Of a stretch of DNA of 64,000 nt, positions 36,717-45,847 are shown piece after piece. The stretch is from Chryseobacterium indicum (lineage in GTDB: Bacteria; Bacteroidota; Bacteroidia; Flavobacteriales; Weeksellaceae). Location of the stretch: positions 3,178,578 to 3,242,577 of the forward strand of contig NZ_JACSGT010000001.1 in NCBI RefSeq assembly GCF_021504595.1, given 5' to 3'. The stretch's first letter is position 1, and every line of letters starts with the position of its first letter. Position numbers and translations under genes: made by a program. The notes under the pieces were generated by a model, which saw nothing but the letters and a program-made list of their open reading frames with translations, made no database searches and was not told the DNA's origin.

Positions 36717-38009
36717 TTAATCTTTATCCAGCGTTGAGGTTTTCTTTGTATCCTTCATTGTGGCGTACACTACAAAAGAAAAGAAAATACAGACAGTAAT
36801 GTACCAGTAGAAATAATGTTCCACATTCGCCTGTTTAAACCAAAGTGCGATGTATTCTGCAGTTCCGCCGAAAATAGCAACCGTTAAAGCGTAAGGTAAT
36901 CCTACACCCAAAGCTCTTACTTCAGAAGGAAAAAGTTCTGCTTTTACCACAGCATTAATAGAAGTATAGCCGCTCACGATAATTAAAGCAGACATAATCA
37001 GAAAAAATGCACCCCACATAGAGGTTGTATGGCTTAAGGCATTCAGAAGAGGGTAGGTGAAGACGGTTCCCAAAACTCCGAAAGCTAATAGTAATGGTCT
37101 TCTTCCGATCTTATCCGACAAAGCTCCGAAAACAGGCTGTAAGCAAGCAAAAATAAAGAGAGAGATGAAGGAAACCAGTGTGGATTCTTCCTTGCTGAGA
37201 TGAACCGTGTTCACCAGAAATTTCTGCATATACGTTGTGTAGGTGTAGAAAGCCAGTGTTCCTCCCAACGTTAATCCGACAACCGTAATTAAGGCTTTCG
37301 GATGTTTAAGCAGTTCCTTTAAAGTTCCTTTTTTTTGTTCACCCATATCTTTTTTATTTTCAAAAGCTTCGGTTTCATGGAGATTGGTTCTCAGGTATAA
37401 AGCAATAACAGAGAGCAAGGCTCCGATTACGAAAGGAATTCTCCATCCCCAATCTTCCAGTTGGGTTTCCGTTAAAAGTAATTTCTGTAAGATCAGCTGA
37501 ATTCCCAATGCAATTAACTGTCCGCCAATTAAAGTCACATACTGGAAGCTGGAATAAAATCCTCTGCGATCGGCAGTTGCCATTTCGCTGAGGTAGGTTG
37601 CCGAAACACCGTATTCTCCACCCACACTCAGTCCCTGAAGCAATCTTGCGATCAGCAAAAGGAGAGGAGCTAAAACACCGATGGTTTTATAAGTAGGTGT
37701 TAAAGCAATCAGTAAAGATCCGAAAGACATCAGCAAAACGGAAAGCGTCATTGCTTTTTTTCTTCCGATTCTGTCGGCAATACTTCCGAAAAGCCATCCT
37801 CCGACAGGTCGCATCAGAAAACCGACGGCGAAAATTCCGGCTGTGTTTAAAAGCTGCGCGGTCATATCCGAATCCGGAAAAAAAGAATTTGAAAAATAAA
37901 TGGCAAAAGCAGCATAAGCGTACCAGTCGTACCATTCTACCAGATTTCCGATTGATCCGCCTACAATCGCTTTGATTCTTTGGGCAGTGGTGATTTGTGA
38001 TGAATTCAT
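36717..38009 (-). CDS. kgtP: MFS metabolite:H+ symporter, alpha-ketoglutarate permease type
   Basis: 430 residues with 12 predicted membrane helices. It belongs to the metabolite-H+ symporter family: GNLVEWYDWYAYAAFAIYF in helix 1, FLMRPVGGWLFGSIADRIGR around loop 2-3, LLQGLSVGGEYGVSATYLSE in helix 4 and KIGRRPLL in loop 8-9. The overall similarity to E. coli KgtP is high, including QYVTLIGGQL and AELFPSEVRALGVGL, so a dicarboxylate such as 2-oxoglutarate is the likely substrate. Substrate specificity is inferred. Confidence 0.88.
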   Translation of the reverse strand: MNSSQITTAQRIKAIVGGSIGNLVEWYDWYAYAAFAIYFSNSFFPDSDMTAQLLNTAGIFAVGFLMRPVGGWLFGSIADRIGRKKAMTLSVLLMSFGSLLIALTPTYKTIGVLAPLLLLIARLLQGLSVGGEYGVSATYLSEMATADRRGFYSSFQYVTLIGGQLIALGIQLILQKLLLTETQLEDWGWRIPFVIGALLSVIALYLRTNLHETEAFENKKDMGEQKKGTLKELLKHPKALITVVGLTLGGTLAFYTYTTYMQKFLVNTVHLSKEESTLVSFISLFIFACLQPVFGALSDKIGRRPLLLAFGVLGTVFTYPLLNALSHTTSMWGAFFLIMSALIIVSGYTSINAVVKAELFPSEVRALGVGLPYALTVAIFGGTAEYIALWFKQANVEHYFYWYITVCIFFSFVVYATMKDTKKTSTLDKD

Positions 38010-38060
38010 GGAGGAAAGATATTTCTTTTCTTTAATTGTGAAAAGTATTTTAGATTTAAT

Positions 38061-38723
38061 TTATCTGAAAATGGTATACAAAAACTGACTTCCCAATTCA
38101 GGAAGCATATATGTCCTTAAATTTTCGTCTTCGGGTAATAACTCCATTCCCTGCAATCCATTATGCATTTCCATATTTCCAACACCTTTGATGCTAAACA
38201 TTGCCATCATCAGATGATAGTTTTTTTCATCCATCAGTAGAAAAATTTCAGGTATATCATCCTCAGTTTTGCCGGTAAGATGAGAGAATGCACTTGTGTA
38301 AAAATGCTGATACATGGGATCATTAGCTTCTATTAAAGAACTCTCATAATAATATTTAATGATGTTGTAAATTTTTTCGTACAGATGATCTTTTGTTTTC
38401 AGGATAAACTGTTTTCTGTAATTTTTTATCGGGACAATTCTTTCGTGCGAAATATGAAAGTATTCCGAATACCCGGAATAGATGACCTCAACTAATGGTT
38501 TATGATCAAAGCGGGAAAATTTTCTGACAATAAAATTTTCTTCTATTTTATTTTGTGGAATCAATGCTAAGTTTAATGCGCCTTTTTGTCTGAACTGTCT
38601 GTAAAAATCTTCCGTTTCACTACAGTTTAAAGAACTTTCAGATAATTTATCATATTTAATCAAATACCTGTATCCTAAAACAAACTGAATAGCATAGTGA
38701 ACAGAAACGTGAGATGAATACAT
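38061..38723 (-). CDS. Hypothetical protein (220 aa)
   Basis: A soluble protein of 220 residues with no signal peptide or membrane segment and many aromatic residues (Y, F, H). No family recognised. The sequence is of normal composition and the frame spans the whole gap between the symporter and a beta-barrel gene, so it is very probably real. It lies 51 bp upstream of the symporter gene on the same strand. Confidence 0.65.
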   Translation of the reverse strand: MYSSHVSVHYAIQFVLGYRYLIKYDKLSESSLNCSETEDFYRQFRQKGALNLALIPQNKIEENFIVRKFSRFDHKPLVEVIYSGYSEYFHISHERIVPIKNYRKQFILKTKDHLYEKIYNIIKYYYESSLIEANDPMYQHFYTSAFSHLTGKTEDDIPEIFLLMDEKNYHLMMAMFSIKGVGNMEMHNGLQGMELLPEDENLRTYMLPELGSQFLYTIFR

Positions 38724-38746
38724 GCGGTGTTGATTTTAGACTAATA

Positions 38747-38782
38747 TAAAAAAATAAAACCGCTCTCCGGAAAGAACGGTTT
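38747..38782 (-). terminator. Intrinsic terminator of the outer membrane protein gene
   Basis: Read on the minus strand: a 10-bp stem with one wobble (38757-38766 with 38773-38782) followed by a T-rich run. It ends the transcript of the barrel gene at 38804-39598. Confidence 0.85.
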
Positions 38783-38803
38783 AAAATAGCTAAATAAAAT
38801 TTT

Positions 38804-39598
38804 TTAAAACCGATATCCCAGAGACAGTCCGCTTCTGAAACCAAGCCATGGTCCGTCTACATTTACTTTAGCGCCGTTTGCATTGGTTTCCACCGTGTAA
38901 TTCACATAAGGGATATCCAGATCTTCAATTTCCTTTTTCAGCTGAGCCTGCATATCGGGGGTTAAGATCACATCACTCGTCATGGTAAAATCACCCTGTC
39001 CTTTTCCGTAATGCGCTCCTGCGATCCAGAAATCCAGTATCAGATTTTTGCTTGGTGTAAGGAAAAACTGTACACCTACCATTACGCCGCCGCTGTTTCC
39101 GTGTGCGCTTCCGTTTCCTTTCAATGGAATCTGGTAGGTTGTTCCGCTGAATGTATAATCATAGTAAAAATCAAACGTATTGGAAGTTACTTTAGAGTAT
39201 CTGTAATAAGGCGCTACATAAAATCCTTTTCCATAGCCTGCTCCCAGATAAAAGCGGGGTTCTATTGTAAAATTGAATGATTTCACTTCAAGGTTCTGAA
39301 ATCTTTTTTCGTCTTTATCGCTGAGAAATGCATTGATGAATGGAACTTTTCCTTCAGGCATGGTCCCAAATCCCATATTTAAGGAAAACCGTTTACTAAA
39401 GGCTCTTTCGTAAGACAGATTGATGTTTCTTAAAACATATGCTGTAACATTTGTCTTGATAATGTTCATTTTATCTGGGGTTTCAGGTGCTCTCATTTTA
39501 ATGACATCCTTTTTAGCCGGAGTTTCAGGAATAGTAGTTTCCTGTGCCGAAAATCCTGAAAAGATAAAAGAGGGAAGGAGGAAGATAAATTTTTTCAT
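38804..39598 (-). CDS. DUF3575-like outer membrane beta-barrel protein
   Basis: 264 residues. An 18-residue signal peptide (cleavage before QETT) is followed by a proline-rich linker with a repeated motif (ETPAKKDVIKM and ETPDKMNIIKT) and then an eight-strand-type barrel ending in aromatic F (LSLGYRF). The KTNVTAYVLRNINLSYERAF opening resembles DUF3575. Function unknown, probably structural in the outer membrane. Confidence 0.78.
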   Translation of the reverse strand: MKKFIFLLPSFIFSGFSAQETTIPETPAKKDVIKMRAPETPDKMNIIKTNVTAYVLRNINLSYERAFSKRFSLNMGFGTMPEGKVPFINAFLSDKDEKRFQNLEVKSFNFTIEPRFYLGAGYGKGFYVAPYYRYSKVTSNTFDFYYDYTFSGTTYQIPLKGNGSAHGNSGGVMVGVQFFLTPSKNLILDFWIAGAHYGKGQGDFTMTSDVILTPDMQAQLKKEIEDLDIPYVNYTVETNANGAKVNVDGPWLGFRSGLSLGYRF

Positions 39599-39918
39599 GA
39601 TCTAATATTTAGTGGTTGATATTTTTCAAAAAGCAAAAAGCGGGCAAAAATTGAAATGATAGATTTTTGTGTGAAAAACAAAATGTTCTTTTAATAGTTT
39701 GTTTTTTATTTAAAAATTTTAAACTTATAATTGTTTATTATTGTATTTGGTGAATTTATTTGTTGCCTATAAAATTAATAAAACCTCTTGTGAAACACAA
39801 GAGGCAGATGAACATAATAAAATAAAAAGTAAATCTACTTAATACCGTCAAACATTATATGAATTTACAGATTATCATGTAAAATTATGTTAGAAAATTT
39901 TTTCATCAGATGATGGGA
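39599..39918. terminator. Gap holding the cold-shock gene terminator at 39784-39804
   Basis: A perfect 9-bp stem (39784-39792 with 39796-39804, loop AAA), followed on the minus strand by TTTTATTAATTTT, ends the csp transcript about 115 bp after its stop. The rest of the 320-bp gap (39599-39780) is AT-rich with no recognised gene. Confidence 0.75.
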
Positions 39919-40113
39919 CTAAACTAACTTAACGTTAACTGCGTTTAATCCTTTTTCGCTTTTCTGTACATCAAAGCTTACTTTATCGTTTTCACGGATT
40001 TCTCTGGTGCTTAATCCTGAAGAATGTACAAAAATGTCTTTACTCCCGTCTGCAGGAGAAATAAATCCGAAGCCTTTTGCTTCGTTAAAAAATTTTACTG
40101 TGCCTTGTTGCAT
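39919..40113 (-). CDS. Cold-shock protein (CspA family)
   Basis: 64 residues, a single cold-shock domain that binds single-stranded RNA and melts secondary structure. RNP1 is KGFGFIS (13-19) and RNP2 is DIFVHSS (26-32). It lies 51 bp after a DEAD-box helicase gene on the same strand. The pairing of helicase and Csp is a common cold-adaptation arrangement. A hairpin between the two may tune their relative expression. Confidence 0.95.
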   Translation of the reverse strand: MQQGTVKFFNEAKGFGFISPADGSKDIFVHSSGLSTREIRENDKVSFDVQKSEKGLNAVNVKLV

Positions 40114-40142
40114 GGTAATTGGTATTAAAATTATGGTATTAT

Positions 40143-40165
40143 AAATCTGTCGACTTCACAGATTT
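40143..40165 (-). other. Hairpin between helicase and csp
   Basis: AAATCTGT (40143-40150) pairs with ACAGATTT (40158-40165) over a 7-nt loop, touching the helicase stop codon. There is no T-run on the minus strand, so it is more likely a stability or attenuation element than a terminator. Confidence 0.45.
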
Positions 40166-41286
40166 TATTTTTGAAACGAAATGACAGGCATTGTAAATCC
40201 TATCAGTTTCTGAATGTTTTTTAAATCGTTACGTTCCTGATCATCACAAAATGAAACTGCTGTTCCTTCAGCTCCCGCTCTTCCGGTTCTTCCGATCCGG
40301 TGTACATAGGTTTCAGGTACATTGGGAAGCTCATAGTTAATCACGTTAGGAAGTTCATCAATATCTATTCCTCGTGCTGCAATATCGGTCGCAATTAAAA
40401 CATTTATCCTGCTGTTCTTAAAATCATTGAGAGCCGTTTGTCTTGCCGTCTGAGATTTGTTTCCGTGGATTGCCATAGCAAAAATTCCTGTGCTTTCCAG
40501 CTGTTCAACAAGTCTGTTGGCAATATGTTTCGTTTTGGTAAAAACAAGAGAACGCTCTTGTCCTTTATCTTGAAGAATATTAATGAGTAACCCTGTTTTA
40601 TCTTTTTTCTCTACAAAGTAGACAGACTGCTGTACATTTTTTGCTGTAGAAGATACCGGATTTACTGTCACTTTTTCAGGATTATTCAGGATTGTTTCCG
40701 AAAGATTTTTAATACTTTCCGGCATGGTTGCAGAAAAGAACAAGGTCTGCTTTTTTTTAGGAAGCATCTGAATAACTTTTTTTACATCATTTACGAATCC
40801 CATATCAAGCATCCGGTCTGCTTCATCCAAAACGAATATTTCAATTTTGGAAAGATCAATATATCGCTGGTTTACAAGATCCAGTAATCTTCCGGGAGTT
40901 GCAACCAGAATGTCCACCCTTTTTCTGAGGGCTGAAAGCTGTGCTCCGGCAGATACACCTCCGTAAATAGAGAGTTGCGAAAGAGGTAAATATTTACTGT
41001 ATATTTTAAAGTTTTCTTCTATCTGTATGGCAAGCTCGCGTGTTGGCGTAAGAATCAATGCCCTGATTGATTTATGTTCCGGTGTCTGTCTTTTCAGAAG
41101 CTGAAGGATAGGCATCGCAAAAGCGGCTGTTTTTCCTGTTCCCGTTTGTGCGCACCCTAGAATATCACTTCCTGCTAAAATATGTGGAATTGCAGAAGCC
41201 TGTATTTCGGTTGGCTTTGAATATCCGGCTTCTGTAACAGCTCTTACAATAGGATTGATTAAATTTAAATTTTTAAAACTGATCAT
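40165..41286 (-). CDS. DEAD-box RNA helicase (RhlE-like)
   Basis: 373 residues, essentially only the helicase core. Motifs: Q motif (KPTEIQASAIP), Walker A AQTGTGKT (46-53), PTRELA (81-86), DEAD (154-157), SAT (185-187) and HRIGRTGRAG. It lacks the basic C-terminal tail found in many RhlE proteins and stops just after the core. It is followed by a cold-shock gene, and a candidate promoter lies about 300 bp upstream, giving a long leader typical of cold-induced RNA helicases. Confidence 0.95.
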   Translation of the reverse strand: MISFKNLNLINPIVRAVTEAGYSKPTEIQASAIPHILAGSDILGCAQTGTGKTAAFAMPILQLLKRQTPEHKSIRALILTPTRELAIQIEENFKIYSKYLPLSQLSIYGGVSAGAQLSALRKRVDILVATPGRLLDLVNQRYIDLSKIEIFVLDEADRMLDMGFVNDVKKVIQMLPKKKQTLFFSATMPESIKNLSETILNNPEKVTVNPVSSTAKNVQQSVYFVEKKDKTGLLINILQDKGQERSLVFTKTKHIANRLVEQLESTGIFAMAIHGNKSQTARQTALNDFKNSRINVLIATDIAARGIDIDELPNVINYELPNVPETYVHRIGRTGRAGAEGTAVSFCDDQERNDLKNIQKLIGFTMPVISFQK

Positions 41287-41596
41287 ATTAATTTCGGTTT
41301 CCCGTTATGGTAAGCAAATTCATTTTAAGAATTTGAATAGGTTCTGGCTGAGAAACAGTGTTTTATATTGCTGTTATCTCAATGTTTTATTGTATTGCGT
41401 TGATATTATTTAGTAAAATAATGTGAACAGCACACAATGACATATCATCTTTCAAATAAAAAAATGCTGAATTCTACTTGAAATCGCTCTGATAATCGGG
41501 TGGCTGAAAAAGCAAACTGAAAGAAAAATTGTGATCTTAAACTATTACAGAATAGCGAAGGCAGAAACCTGTTTTATTAATGCTTTTGCAAATATA
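41287..41596 (-). promoter_or_regulatory. Long 5' leader and promoter of the helicase-csp operon
   Basis: An exact -7 box TATATTTG lies at 41589-41596 (minus), which would give a leader of about 300 nt before the helicase ATG. No gene is visible in this stretch. Long structured leaders are a known feature of cold-shock mRNAs; the function here is inferred. Confidence 0.5.
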
Positions 41597-41711
41597 AGAT
41601 AAAATAAGCGAATACTCTTTAATTTAATTAATTGATTATCAAAATTTTATTCTTACCTTTCACGCACAACAGAATTGTTTGCATAATGCCGATAATTTTA
41701 ATCTAATCTTT

Positions 41712-42659
41712 ATGCAAAAATACGCAGATGCAATTCTGGCATATCCACAAAAATCTCCTTCCGGATCTTTAAAGCAGGTAAGAATCGCATATTTTATTAT
41801 GATCCATCATAAGCAGGATGTCTTTAAAGAAATGTTTGAAAAGATTTATACCAGAGATCAGTTCTATCTTATACATATAGACCGGAAAGCAAAAGCAGAA
41901 TTAACGGAGGAAATACAGAATTACCTCGTCCGGTTTCCCAATGTATATATTTTAGAAAGCGTAAACATTGTTTCCGGAGGTTTCAGCATGATCCAGACAG
42001 AACTTAATGCGATGGAATATCTTCTTAATGCAAGCATTGAGTGGGACTACTTCATTAATTTAAGCGGTGAAGATTCTCCTTTAAAATCGCAAAATATTAT
42101 CCGGCAGTTTCTTACTGCTAATAAAGGCAGGAATTATATTTTTTATTACGACCAAAAGTTTTACAGACCAGATACACTTCAGAGAATACAAAATCACTTT
42201 ACGGAACTTACCCACAAAATTTCTTCCTATGTCTATAAAAGAGAGTTTATGAAAGGCGTTGTGCCTTACATTGGCGGGAAATGGTTTATGTTTACAAGGG
42301 AAACCTGTGTTTTTTTAACCAATAACAAAAGGGTTATGGATTTTGAAGATTATTATCTGCATACGCTGCTTCCGGCGGAATCTTTCTTCCAGACAGTTTT
42401 AATGAATACAGACTTTTCGGATATTATTGTGAATGATGACAAAAGAGCCGTCATTGAAAAGACTTTTTTCAGCAAAGAGCTTTATGCAGAACATTTTATA
42501 GAATCTCTGAAGTCGGGAAACCACCTTTTCATCAGAAAGATGAACAGGCATACCCATCAAAATCTTATCAATTACATTGAAGACAGCTACCTCCTTCCGC
42601 TCACAGAAGTTAATGAGATTGAAAGAGAATTACAAAAACATAACCGCCAGAATAATTAA
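41712..42659 (+). CDS. Glycosyltransferase family 14 (core-2/I-branching type)
   Basis: About 315 residues, no signal peptide. It starts with the GT14 pattern (RIAYFIMIHHKQDVFKEMFE, then YLIHIDRKAK), followed by SGGFSMIQTELNAMEYLL, the acidic NLSGEDSPLKS motif that marks the sugar-nucleotide site, and the GKWFMFTRE segment. Bacterial members decorate surface glycans or glycolipids. The ATG at 41712 is preferred over an in-frame TTG at 41679, which would add 11 residues. It is convergent with a KAS III gene. Confidence 0.88.
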   Translation: MQKYADAILAYPQKSPSGSLKQVRIAYFIMIHHKQDVFKEMFEKIYTRDQFYLIHIDRKAKAELTEEIQNYLVRFPNVYILESVNIVSGGFSMIQTELNAMEYLLNASIEWDYFINLSGEDSPLKSQNIIRQFLTANKGRNYIFYYDQKFYRPDTLQRIQNHFTELTHKISSYVYKREFMKGVVPYIGGKWFMFTRETCVFLTNNKRVMDFEDYYLHTLLPAESFFQTVLMNTDFSDIIVNDDKRAVIEKTFFSKELYAEHFIESLKSGNHLFIRKMNRHTHQNLINYIEDSYLLPLTEVNEIERELQKHNRQNN

Positions 42660-42671
42660 TAATCTTTTATT

Positions 42672-43733
42672 TTAAAATTTATAAACAAAAGCATTAATGT
42701 TCATACCTGCTCCTACAGAAGCAAACAAAACAATATCTCCCTGCTGGATCTGATGCTGTTCCAGTTCTCCTTTTAAGATCATGGTAAGAAGAGAAGGAAT
42801 GGTTGCCACACTGCTGTTTCCGAGTTTCTGGATCACCATAGGCATAATATTTTCGGGCATTTTTAATCCGTATAAGCGGTAAAATCTTTCCACAATGGCT
42901 TCGTCCATCTTTTCATTTGCCTGATGGATGATGATTTTATTAACCTGATCGATGGTATATTTACTTTCATCAAGACACTTTTTCATGGCATCCGGAACAT
43001 GTACAAGCGCAAATTCATAGATTTTTCTGCCCTCCATTTTAATATATTTTGTATCCTGACAGGCTTCATTATCATATGATTTTCCAAAAAACAGATAGTC
43101 TTTTTCTTTAAGAGTATAAGAAGCTGAAAGATGAGACTGGATGCCCGAATTATCCTCGTTGTTATATTCCAGTACAACTGCTCCCGCTCCGTCTGCATAG
43201 ATCATACTGTCCCTGTCATGAATGTCTACCACTCTGGATAATGTCTCGGCTCCAATAATAAGACATCTTTTTGCCATTCCTGCTCTGATGAAGGCATTTG
43301 CCTGAATAACTCCTTCAATCCAGCCGGGACATCCGAAAAGAACGTCATAAGCAACACAGAAGTTATTTTCAATTTTAAGCAGATGCTTTACTCTTGCTGC
43401 AAGACTCGGAACCATATCCGACTGCACGGTTCCGTAGCGTACATCACCAAAATTATGGGCAAAAATAATATAATCGAGAGTTTCCGGATCTATTCCTGAG
43501 TCTTCTATGGCGGCTTTTGCGGCAATTAATCCAAGATCTGAAGTAACCTGATCGTGAGATGCGTATCTTCTCTCTTCAATACCTGTAATTTTCTTTAATT
43601 TTTCGGTAAGTGAGAAATTATCATCTTTTAAGAGAACACCTTTATCGTCTAAAAAAATATGATTGTTAAAAAATAAATTATCAATAGTTTCGGAAGGGAT
43701 ACAGTTACCGATTCCAATAATTTTACCTGTCAT
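42672..43733 (-). CDS. 3-oxoacyl-ACP synthase III family protein (KAS III-like)
   Basis: 353 residues with the thiolase-fold FabH layout. Active-site Cys is C135 in VLFGCPGWIEG; the His is in IIIHQANEKM and the Asn in LGNSSVATIPSLL, completing the Cys-His-Asn triad. It differs from housekeeping FabH (diverged N-terminus, CPGW for ACAG) and more resembles DarB/secondary-metabolite ketosynthases. No dar or flexirubin neighbours are present, so the product is unknown. Convergent with the GT14 gene 12 bp away. Confidence 0.87.
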   Translation of the reverse strand: MTGKIIGIGNCIPSETIDNLFFNNHIFLDDKGVLLKDDNFSLTEKLKKITGIEERRYASHDQVTSDLGLIAAKAAIEDSGIDPETLDYIIFAHNFGDVRYGTVQSDMVPSLAARVKHLLKIENNFCVAYDVLFGCPGWIEGVIQANAFIRAGMAKRCLIIGAETLSRVVDIHDRDSMIYADGAGAVVLEYNNEDNSGIQSHLSASYTLKEKDYLFFGKSYDNEACQDTKYIKMEGRKIYEFALVHVPDAMKKCLDESKYTIDQVNKIIIHQANEKMDEAIVERFYRLYGLKMPENIMPMVIQKLGNSSVATIPSLLTMILKGELEQHQIQQGDIVLFASVGAGMNINAFVYKF

Positions 43734-44126
43734 TTGAAAAATTTTACTTGTGATCTATAAACAAAATATTTAATACTTTTTATCTTTCGTGTAAACTTTA
43801 TGAATAAAATACTCAGTCCTGCTGTTCCTGACAGATGTATGTTTCTTATGAATTTTTTTCAATAAAAAACGTCATTTAAAAGTGATAATATACTTATTTT
43901 CTAGAATGAATTTATAACTCTAAAGGTAGCGGATTAAAAATAAATAATACCATATTTTTAAATCTTTATCTGCAAACCTATATGAGTTGCATCATATATA
44001 ATAGATGAAGAAATATTTTCTTCTAAGTTTAGAAAATACCATATTACTGTTCGAAAAGCCGGGAGATCAGGGTGAATAACGATGATGATACATTATTACT
44101 TGCCGGTTTTAATATCTAATTATTGT
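43734..44126. other. Intergenic region with no recognised gene
   Basis: 393 bp, AT-rich. A G-rich patch near 44055-44080 (GCCGGGAGATCAGGG) with a partial complement at 44101-44110 could form a stem, just ahead of the strong hairpin at 44127. A small RNA is possible but not supported by a promoter box. Confidence 0.35.
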
Positions 44127-44158
44127 AAAGCCGCCCGAAAAATTTTTCGGGCGGCTTT
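44127..44158. terminator. Perfect 16-bp palindromic terminator-type hairpin
   Basis: AAAGCCGCCCGAAAAA with its exact complement. On the plus strand it is followed by TTTTGCTTTTT; on the minus strand the T-run is short. It probably ends the minus-strand T9SS gene and may also stop transcription from the left. Confidence 0.75.
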
Positions 44159-44178
44159 TGCTTTTTATCTAAAAGTTT

Positions 44179-45180
44179 TTATTTCTTAATGAATTTTGCT
44201 GCCTCAGGTTTACTGTTTTTTCCAGAAACTTCAATAAAATAGGAAGCTGGCGGAAGATCAGAAACCGGCACTTTTCCGGATTTCAGATCCGATTGTTTTA
44301 TGAGTTTTCCATCTAAACTGTAAATTTTTGCTGTTGCGTAATTTTCGGTATCTCCTTTAAGATTAATAAAATCATCTGCAGGATTCGGATAAATTTTTAA
44401 TCCTTTTGCTTTGGCAGAGGAATCTCCGGCTGCCAATACTATTGTACTTAAAGCCTGAGCAGAGCTTGTGGTCTGGTTATTAATTCCCGCTACCGGAATA
44501 TTTACCACCGTCTCATTGGTTGTAAGGAGAGGGAATTTATAGGTGCTTCCATAATATGAATACGAAGTATTAACAATGGAGCCTATAGGAAATACAAAAG
44601 AAGTGTCATTCGGAAGATAAAGATTGAAATTCTGAACAGATTTTACTCTTAAAACATTGGTAAAGGAGGATGACGCCAAAAGTAAAGTTCCCCATGCATC
44701 GGCTGCAAGCGTTATAGTTCCCTTGCAAAGACCGTTGGCGGTTGTTGAGGTGAATGTTCCTTGTGCCTGATCGGTCTCGTTATATCCGTAAGCCGCAGGA
44801 TAAGAAATAAACGTTCCGTTATTGGCAGATAAATTAAGCGTGGCATCTGTTGTTATAAGACCTGTAATTTCAAGTTTGGAAGCCGATTGTTTATAATAGA
44901 CTGTATTTGGACTTCCGGTTAATTTCAAAGTAGAAGAAGGGAAGGTAGAAATTTCAGAAGCTGAAGGAGTAGAATAGACTCCGGGTGCAGAGCTGCCTAA
45001 CACCAACGAAGAATTATTAAAAGTTATATTCGCACCTGTTCCGGAATTATTTGGAGTTCCGGTGGCCGTAAGATAATTGGCATTATCTCCGGAAACAGGA
45101 TCGTTAAAGGATTTTGTGACAGTTGTCTGAGCGTTACATAAGCTATAAATTGATAATACAAATGGTAAAAGTTTTTTCAT
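44179..45180 (-). CDS. Secreted protein with T9SS type A sorting domain
   Basis: 333 residues. Signal peptide 1-17 (cleavage before QTTV). The middle (about 20-250) is Ser-, Thr- and Asn-rich, predicted beta structure with no recognised domain. The last ~75 residues are a type A sorting domain: LKIYPNPADDFINL, IYSLDGKLI and LPPASYFIEV. It should be exported by the T9SS. Its function is unknown; low complexity suggests an adhesin or surface-layer type protein. Confidence 0.8.
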   Translation of the reverse strand: MKKLLPFVLSIYSLCNAQTTVTKSFNDPVSGDNANYLTATGTPNNSGTGANITFNNSSLVLGSSAPGVYSTPSASEISTFPSSTLKLTGSPNTVYYKQSASKLEITGLITTDATLNLSANNGTFISYPAAYGYNETDQAQGTFTSTTANGLCKGTITLAADAWGTLLLASSSFTNVLRVKSVQNFNLYLPNDTSFVFPIGSIVNTSYSYYGSTYKFPLLTTNETVVNIPVAGINNQTTSSAQALSTIVLAAGDSSAKAKGLKIYPNPADDFINLKGDTENYATAKIYSLDGKLIKQSDLKSGKVPVSDLPPASYFIEVSGKNSKPEAAKFIKK

Positions 45181-45722
45181 TCTGTTTTTTTACTAAAGAT
45201 AATCAAAATGTTACGTTCAAAATAATTTTTTAGTCTAAAATTTTTAATAAAATGTATGCATCGAATTTTTAACTTTTAAAAACTTAATTTATAAAGAAAT
45301 TTGGCATTAATTCTTAATATTGCCGGCTTCGAATATCAAAAAAGCCGCTCAAAAAAGAACGTCTATGCTGTGCATTAACTGATATGATTTTATTTATTTT
45401 TTATTAATGCACAGATGAGAAATTTTGTAATTTTTTCAGAATTGAAAATAAAACGCAAATGGATTTTTTAGTAATTTCAAATGCTTAATCAATTCAAAAA
45501 TTAGTGAGTAATTATAAGATTTGAATATTTTTAATGGGAAACTATATTTATTGCAAATTTTACTCTTCAGAGATTTTTTTTTAGGTGAATTGTATTTTAA
45601 GATACTTTTACTCACTGGATTTACAAAATAGTTTATTTAAACAATTGTTTATCAGTTATTTATTTAATTTAAGCTAAATTGAAAAATATTGTGATTTTTA
45701 CTATTTAATTTATATCAGAATC
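45181..45722. other. AT-rich intergenic region, no recognised gene
   Basis: About 540 bp of very AT-rich DNA. It contains a weak stem (CGGCTT and AAGCCG near 45329 and 45350) but no credible gene. It separates core-type DNA from the accessory region starting with two HTH genes. Confidence 0.4.
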
Positions 45723-45730
45723 TATATTTG
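45723..45730 (+). promoter_or_regulatory. Promoter -7 box (TATATTTG) of the paired HTH genes
   Basis: Exact TAnnTTTG match. A 19-codon frame (ATG 45764 to TAA 45823) lies between this box and the ATG at 45848 and could act as a leader peptide. Confidence 0.5.
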
Positions 45731-45847
45731 TACAAAACAAGCAAGGATTGTAAAAATAAAATAATGCAAAAATTTCATGTTGTCTTACAAAATGACTCTG
45801 ATGAAAAACAAGAAGGTAAATAACACAAATAGCAGATTTAAAAAATT

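Noticed and set aside
43734..44126. Small regulatory RNA ahead of the 44127-44158 hairpin
   Set aside because: No promoter box on the plus strand and only a weak upstream stem; left as an unassigned gap.
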